A stretch of DNA of 64,000 nt from Cordilura impudica. Taxonomy: Eukaryota; Arthropoda; Insecta; Diptera; Scathophagidae. The stretch is from contig OY821519.1 of NCBI GenBank assembly GCA_963682025.1, positions 97,553,585-97,617,584 on the forward strand, written 5' to 3'. The position numbers and the translations under genes were made by a program. The notes under the pieces are model-generated. The model searched no databases. It saw nothing but the letters and a program-made list of their open reading frames with translations, and was not told where the DNA came from. This document shows, in pieces, positions 58,570 to 64,000 of the stretch; positions within the stretch are counted from its first letter, which is position 1, and each line of letters starts with the position of its first letter.

Positions 58570-59497
58570 GTTCTTGGTGTGAACAGCGAAATTATCTTGC
58601 TGGAAAATCATATTTTTTTTCACGATTTTCTTCAAAAAAGGTTTTAAGCTTTGTTTGGAGAAGAGTTGTGTATTCTGTCGATGTAGTTGTTTCCATAACT
58701 ACTAGTAGATGTATTGGGCGATACTCCGTTTTCGATTTTGGAATAGGTTATTTTTGCTTATTTCCATTTAGTAATGAAAGAACTTGATGCAATAATGGTA
58801 TTAAAAATAGGTGTGTTATATAAGGCAATATTAATGGCAAAATGATCTTAATAAACTTCGGATGTAAGTTATCGAAACCTACGGCGTTTGATTTTATTAA
58901 TGAAAAACTGGATAAACTGACTAACACAAGAAAACTCGAATGCAGTTTGTTCAAAAGAGGAGCTATTATTCATAATATTGTTGTACCAATCTGTACTGTT
59001 CACTATGGTCGTCGGAAGATAAGTGAAAATACTATTAAGTTCGTTTGCATCAATTGGGCAGCTTTCATTTTTATTATAAGTATTTGCCAATACCAATATC
59101 TCTAATGGTTTTCCATGTATCCTTGGAGTCAATGGTGGATGAAAATCGTCAGGAATAGTAATTAGTTTTAGCCATTCTTATTTTAGAATTATCCTCACTT
59201 CTAGCAGTGCGAAAGTCGAGTTTCAATTCATTCCTTTTGAAAAGTTTCCACCGGGAATAAGCAAAATCTCTGCGTTGTATTGACTGCTGGATATCAGTTG
59301 AAAACCATGGTTTACTCTTTGTGGTAACTTTCTTTTCTTTTTTAACGTAACTGTATCATCAAAGAGGCTTAAGATATTACGTTCTAAAAACTCCAACTGG
59401 TCACCAACAAAAGTCATTAAGTATATTTGGTTACAATTAAATAAGTTGAAGTTTTCATACAACAAACTGTAGTTAAGATTCTTGTAATCACGATAGG
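58570..59497 (-). pseudogene. LINE pseudogene, part 2: linker and reverse transcriptase start
   Basis: Minus strand, continuing from the endonuclease at 61484-61740. It reads FSYRDYKNLNYSLLYENFNL (about 59490), NQIYLMTFVGDQLEFLERNI, VTLKKKRKLPQRVNHGFQL, then after frame changes NAVGFDNLHPKFIKIILPL (RT motif around about 58860) and TEYRPIHLL with FEENREKKY (about 58730-58620). The catalytic DD region is missing. CR1/jockey-type layout is inferred. Confidence 0.7.
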
Positions 59498-61489
59498 AAA
59501 AAATCATGTGAGTCCGATCACAAGGGAGATGTGTAAACATATAATAATTAAAGAAAACATCAACATCATATTTTCCAGTGCATAAAAAATAAGTCGATTA
59601 TGCTGTTTTCTGAAATTCAATTGATGTTTTCTGAAATGCAATTGATGTTTTCTGAAATTCAATTGATGTTTTCTGAAATACAATTAATGTTTTCAGCAAT
59701 TCAAATGATGCTTTTTGAAATTCAATTGATGTTTTCTGAAATTCTATTTATGTTTTCTGAAATTCAAATGATGTTTTCTGAAATACAATAGATGTTTTCT
59801 GAAATACAATTGATGTTTTCTGAAATTATATTGATGTTTTCTGAAATTCAATTGATATTTTCTGAAACTCGAATGATGTTTTCTGAAATTATATTGATGT
59901 TTTCTGAAATTCTATTTATGTTTTCTGAAATACAATTGATGTTTTCTGAAATTCTATTGATGTTTTCTGAAATTCTATTTATGTTTTCTGAAATTCAAAT
60001 GATGTTTTCTGAAACTCGAATGATGTTTTCTGAAATTATATTGATGTTTTCTGAAATTCTATTATGTTTTCTGAAATTCAGTTGATGTTTTCTGAAATAC
60101 AATCGATGTTTTCTGAAATACAATTGATGTTTTCTGAAATTCCATTGATGTTTTCTGAAATTCAATTGATGTTTTCTGAAATACAATTGATGTTTTCTGA
60201 AACTCGAATGGTGTTTTCTGAAATTCTATTTATGTTTTCTGAAATTCAGTTGATGTTTTCTGAAATACAATCGATGTTTTCTGAAATACAATTGATGTTT
60301 TCTGAAATTATATTGATGTTTTCTGAAATTATATTGATGTTTTCTGAAATTCAATTGATGTTTTCTGAAACTCGAATGATGTTTTCTGAAATTATATTGA
60401 TGTTTTCTGAAATTCTGTTTATGTCTTCTGAAATTCAAATGATGTTTTCTGAAACTCGAATGGTGTTTTCTGAAATTATATTGATGTTTTCTGAAATTCT
60501 ATTGATGTTTTCTGAAATTCAATTGATGTTTTCTGAAACTCGAATGATGTTTTCTGAAATTTTATTGATGTTTTCTGAAATTCTGTTTATGTTTTCTGAA
60601 ATTGAAATGATGTTTTCTGAAACTCGAATGATGTTTTCTGAAATTATATTGATGTTTTCTGAAATTCTATTTATATTTTCTGAAATTCAAATGATGTTTT
60701 CTGAAATTATATTGATGGTTTCTAAAATACAATTGATGTTTTCTGAAATACAGTTTATGTTTTCTGAAATTCTATTGATGTTTTCTGAAATACAATTGAT
60801 GTTTTCTGAAATTATATTGATGGTTCCTGAAATACAATTGATGTTTTCTGAAATTATATTGATGTTTTCTGAAATTCTACTTATGTTTTCTGAAATTCAA
60901 ATGATGTTTTCTGAAATTATATTGATGGTTTCTGAAATACAATTGATGTTTTCTGAAATTCTAATGATGCTTTCTGAAATTCAATTGATGTTTTCTGAAA
61001 CTCGAATGATGTTTTCTGAAATTATATTGATGTTTTCTGAAATTCTATTTATGTTTTCTGAAATTCAAATGATGTTTTCTGAAATTATATTGATGGTTTC
61101 TGAAATACAATTGATGTTTTCTGAAATTATATTGATGTTTTCTGAAATTCTATTTATGTTTTCTGAAATTCAATTGATGTTTTCTGAAACTCTAATGATG
61201 TTTTCTAAAATTATATTGATGTTTTCTGAAATTCTATTGATGCGTTCTGAAATTCAATTGATGTTTTCTGAAATTATATTGATGGTTTCTGAAATACAAT
61301 TGATGTTTTTTGAAAGACAATTGGAAAATGTTTAGAAAAGAACATATCATAATTTTTTCACCAATACAATCATAAGTCACACAGCGTTATCTGCTTCAGC
61401 TCACACCGATATGAGTTATGCTGTTTTTGTGATTGTATTGTGAAATTGAAATTTACCCCCCTGCGCGTATAATGTTTACACATCAAAAA
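59498..61489 (-). mobile_element. Helentron-like element, family G, copy 4 (with minisatellite), inside a LINE
   Basis: Minus orientation: 3' stem-loop (TCATGTGAGTCCGATCAC) at the left, 5' end (GTTTACACATCAAAAAC) at the right. It interrupts the LINE frame between QVF and SYRDYKN. Reading through, the LINE needs only a T-run at the joint, so no target duplication is required. Confidence 0.8.
59600..61335 (+). repeat. 21-bp minisatellite, about 82 units
   Basis: Same unit as at 39484-40356 (ATGTTTTCTGAAAT plus 7 variable bases). Variants follow a shared higher-order sequence. An in-frame TAG near 59789 and a 1-base deletion near 60064 interrupt the long frame, arguing against translation. Both arrays end in the same junction (CAATTGGAAAATGTTTAGAA). 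Confidence 0.9.
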
Positions 61490-61800
61490 CTTGATCTTCT
61501 TGGTGAAGCTGAAAATAAAAGGCTAGAAAAACCAGATCATGTTTAGAAAAACTGGAAGCTGATATTTGATCATACAGCAGGACCTTCGATGGATCAGCGA
61601 CAAATATTGGATCAATCAATGTACTGCTGGACGTTGTAAAATGTGTTGCTGTTGTAATATTCGTTGGTGTAAATCCTAATGACTGCATACGACGATTCTT
61701 TTAGTAGATTCGAATTGAAATCTCCCAAAAATGATATATCATTGTAGATTTTAATTTATTCCTTACTTTCAGGTCTTGTAATCAGCAATTCCAGCCCGAG
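61484..61800 (-). pseudogene. LINE pseudogene, part 1: endonuclease remnant
   Basis: Minus strand reads ISFLGDFNSNLL (the GDFN endonuclease motif, about 61730-61695), then after a frame change LGFTPTNITTATHF, STLIDPIFVADPSKVLL and ISASSFSKHDLVFLAF (the conserved S-x-H-D end of AP endonucleases), LHQEDQVF, and there the G element begins. Together with 58570-59497 this is one LINE split by an insertion. Confidence 0.75.
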
Positions 61801-61814
61801 CCAGGTTTTCTTTT

Positions 61815-61886
61815 TTACTTCTGCACCAGTGTGCAGAGGGTATATATAAGTTTGTCATTCCGTTTCTAATAATTAGAAAAAAAAAA

Positions 61887-61918
<32 letters not shown>

Positions 61919-62225
61919 TCTTGATCTTTATAACAAGCGGAGATGATATAGCGATGTCCGTCTGTCCGTCTGTGGAAATACTAACACGCTCTTAATAGGT
62001 TAGCTGGGTTGTTTATTTTTAGTGTAATTATTTATTGATACCCTGACCAGGTGGCTATTTACAATAATCAAAATTGGTTCTATAGATCCCAAGATTTCAA
62101 TGAAAATGCAAAAGAACTCTTGAAGAAATATTATTTATATGTTTTTCTTGTTATTCTAAATTTTGTTATTTGTGTGTTATAGTTGTAATTGTTGTTAGTG
62201 TTATGTTTTTATATTTGGAGCTTAG
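61815..62225 (+). mobile_element. Family B (mini-me-like), 5' fragment
   Basis: CAGTGTGCAGAGGGTATATA and TAAGTTTGTCATTCCG as in the full copy at 43109, a (TA)n microsatellite at about 61880-61918, and GTCCGTCTGTCCGTCTG at about 61956. The 3' end is missing or too diverged to find. Confidence 0.65.
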
Positions 62226-63905
62226 TTAAGAGTGTATGTATCGTATGTCATACTAATTTGAGCTCATATTGCGACACATTTTTAACATTATTCTGAAATA
62301 AATAAAAAAAAATCGCTAATATGAACGTAAAATAATAATTAAGTACATTTTCTTAAAATGTAGGAAGGATACTAGTCAGAAATTAGTTAACGACGATCAT
62401 TTTGAATATTTATTTATCAGATAATATATATTTTTAATTTGGTGTTATTTACTTTAAAAAATTATGCAGCCAATAAATTTAAACAAATTGTGATGAAGTT
62501 TGGTTGCCAGCGATGTATTGACCAGAATGGTAAAAATTTTTTACATTTGTAAATCTATGTAGATTCTTTTGCAATAAAAATGCTTACTTAATGTGAATAA
62601 CAACTTAAGTTGAAATCATTTTTGGAACGGCCTGTATTTATTCGTTGTTTTTCAATAAAAATTTAATTTATTTTACAAATATTTTTTTCCCAACTCATAT
62701 AATGTAATTTATTTCAATCGCTTATATTGCTAAAACTTCATTATTTTATACATTAATTATATGTTTTCTGTTAAATATCATCATCGTATTTATTATTATG
62801 TTTATATTACTTCTAGCACTGTTACTATTAAATCTACGAATAATGTCAACTTCAAATAGAGCGAATATTAGTGCAAAAAAAGATATTTAATAATATTGTT
62901 CAAATAAATTTGTACTCGTTTAGAGGAAAAAAAAAAACAAATACAAGGCCATTAAGCCGGCTGTCTGCGATAAACTTCATGTTCCGTCCTAAGTAGTCAA
63001 TAGATTTTGCAATATACCAACTCAAACTCATACAAACTAGAAAGACTCTGATCAAAAAGTATTAGACTATTTAGACTTGTTGCTAAACAAATTGAATTTA
63101 AATATTGAGGCTTCTGAGATCGGGTTTGTTAATTAGTTGAGCTAAGCAATTAATCCATTACTTTATTTCGGGTACTTCTAAAAGTAACTTGGTTTTAAAT
63201 AGTTTTTTACTCACCGTTTGTTTAAAAAAATTGACTCAAAATTCCATATATGTTGAATAAATTAGTGATTTTTCAACAGTCTAGGACAATTGAGTCTAAA
63301 TTTATCTTGTTGAATAGCTCCCAAATAGGTAAATCCTTCGAAGTTGGACCATGTGAAACTGAAAATGCACATACTTTTCAAACACTGTGTACCTGTTTTA
63401 GTTCGGTGTCGCATGGGCTCTGAACTCTACTTAATGTTGGCATTGCTACATAGATTGTTGGTACGAGTATTTTTATGGCTTTTAAACTTTAGTTTATTTC
63501 ACTAAAGTGAATAATGTTTGTTTACAGATTGTATGTGTAATCTTTAACACCTACTCGGCTTTTAACTAAGGAAATTCGTTAAAAACAAAATAAAAACTGT
63601 CGCATATAGTGTCGAATTAAAAGCATACAAAATAAGATACTGAAATTGGATTTAAAACACTTAAAGAAAATTTCGTTAAAAAATTAAAAAAATAAAATAT
63701 ATAAACATCATATGATGAAAAATTAGGGTCCTTCTAAGTCTGTACCAGAGTATCGTCCAAGAATACTGAAAACAATAATGGTTAAGGTTATTAATGCCCA
63801 TAGAAAATTTAGCGGGTTTGATCAAATATGCTCCGGTTATGACCATACAAAGTGAAGTCACTAAGTTTGAATCAGCGATTTATTGAACATTGTGAAAATT
63901 ATGTT
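62226..63905. other. Anonymous region
   Basis: No gene, RNA or repeat recognised. The short minus-strand frame at 63676-63861 has no identifiable domain. Confidence 0.4.
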
Positions 63906-63907
63906 TT

Positions 63908-64000
63908 AACACTTAGGGCGGTCGTGAGATTTGAACCTGCGTCTATCTCACATACACCCGTACTTTTTGATCTGCGCTTTAACACAATCACCTAAAGTCG
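63908..64000 (-). mobile_element. tRNA-like element (probable SINE head), cut by window end
   Basis: Minus strand shows GGTTCAAATCTC (B-box/T-arm, about 63926-63940) and, about 40 bases upstream, TTTAGGTGATTGTGTTAAAG (A-box/D-arm-like, about 63976-63996), with a spacing like a tRNA. The T-stem is imperfect, the anticodon arm unclear, and the 5' end lies outside the window. Confidence 0.4.

Noticed and set aside
60064..61335. A 423-codon open frame of MFSEIQL-type repeats (and 291 codons at 39484-40359) as a repeat protein gene
   Set aside because: A 21-bp stop-free unit gives an open frame automatically. The array sits inside a mobile element, and the sister segments at 59600-60085 show a stop and a frameshift. 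No start context or unique domain.
1..64000. LTR retrotransposons or endogenous viral sequences
   Set aside because: I looked for gag/pol/env-like motifs, primer-binding sites and long direct terminal repeats and saw none that could be supported.

Overview
The window looks like a transposable-element graveyard from a higher (brachyceran, probably calyptrate) fly. The DNA is strongly AT-rich with many poly-A/T runs. Its repeats resemble fly families: GTCY-microsatellite Helentron/DINE/mini-me-like elements, short Helitrons ending in CTAG, Tc1 and hAT transposons, and jockey/CR1-type LINEs. I found no intact host gene. Every open frame longer than about 130 codons is either part of a transposon or lies in a 21-bp minisatellite. 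Family names below are letters I assigned; no database search was possible.

Layout. 0-7 kb: terminal-inverted-repeat (TIR) elements of family K, a minus-strand LINE pseudogene (3.4-5.7 kb) and a first copy of Helentron-like family A. 7-12 kb: mostly anonymous, with a G element and an A copy. 12-16 kb: a three-level nest, where an A copy is split by a 3.2-kb fold-back element whose right arm carries another A copy. 17.5-18.8 kb: a tRNA-derived SINE, a G element and a D Helitron. 20-23 kb: an A copy split by a 2.2-kb DNA transposon with long TIRs and a broken, intron-bearing gene. 24-27 kb: two dead Tc1-like transposases and a D Helitron. 27.3-30.1 kb: a nearly intact hAT element with an exact 8-bp target-site duplication (TSD), inside an A copy. 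30.9-33.2 kb: Helitron E2. 33.2-34.9 kb: element J with a zinc-binding-like fragment. 36.5 kb: a 5'-truncated LINE with a TSD. 37-42 kb: Helitrons and a G element with a 0.9-kb minisatellite. 42.7-50.5 kb: H-type degenerate repeats hosting mini-me-like element B. 50.5-54.8 kb: Helitron E1 hosting an A copy, then a fold-back, a B remnant and another A copy. 56-58 kb: a D Helitron and a split A copy. 58.5-61.8 kb: a second minus-strand LINE split by a G element with a 1.7-kb minisatellite. 62-64 kb: a partial B copy, anonymous DNA and a tRNA-like end.

The most useful result is that the window contains several internal 'empty sites'. Comparing paralogous copies shows where A, B and G elements went in. 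All three enter T-rich sites without a recognisable TSD. All three have a 5' motif whose inverted copy lies near the 3' end, plus a 3' hairpin, which is the known plan of Helentron-associated (HINE/DINE-1-like) elements. The D, E and 40.5-kb elements instead start with TC, end with CTAG and sit between A and T, as canonical Helitrons do. The genes form no pathway; they relate by insertion order.
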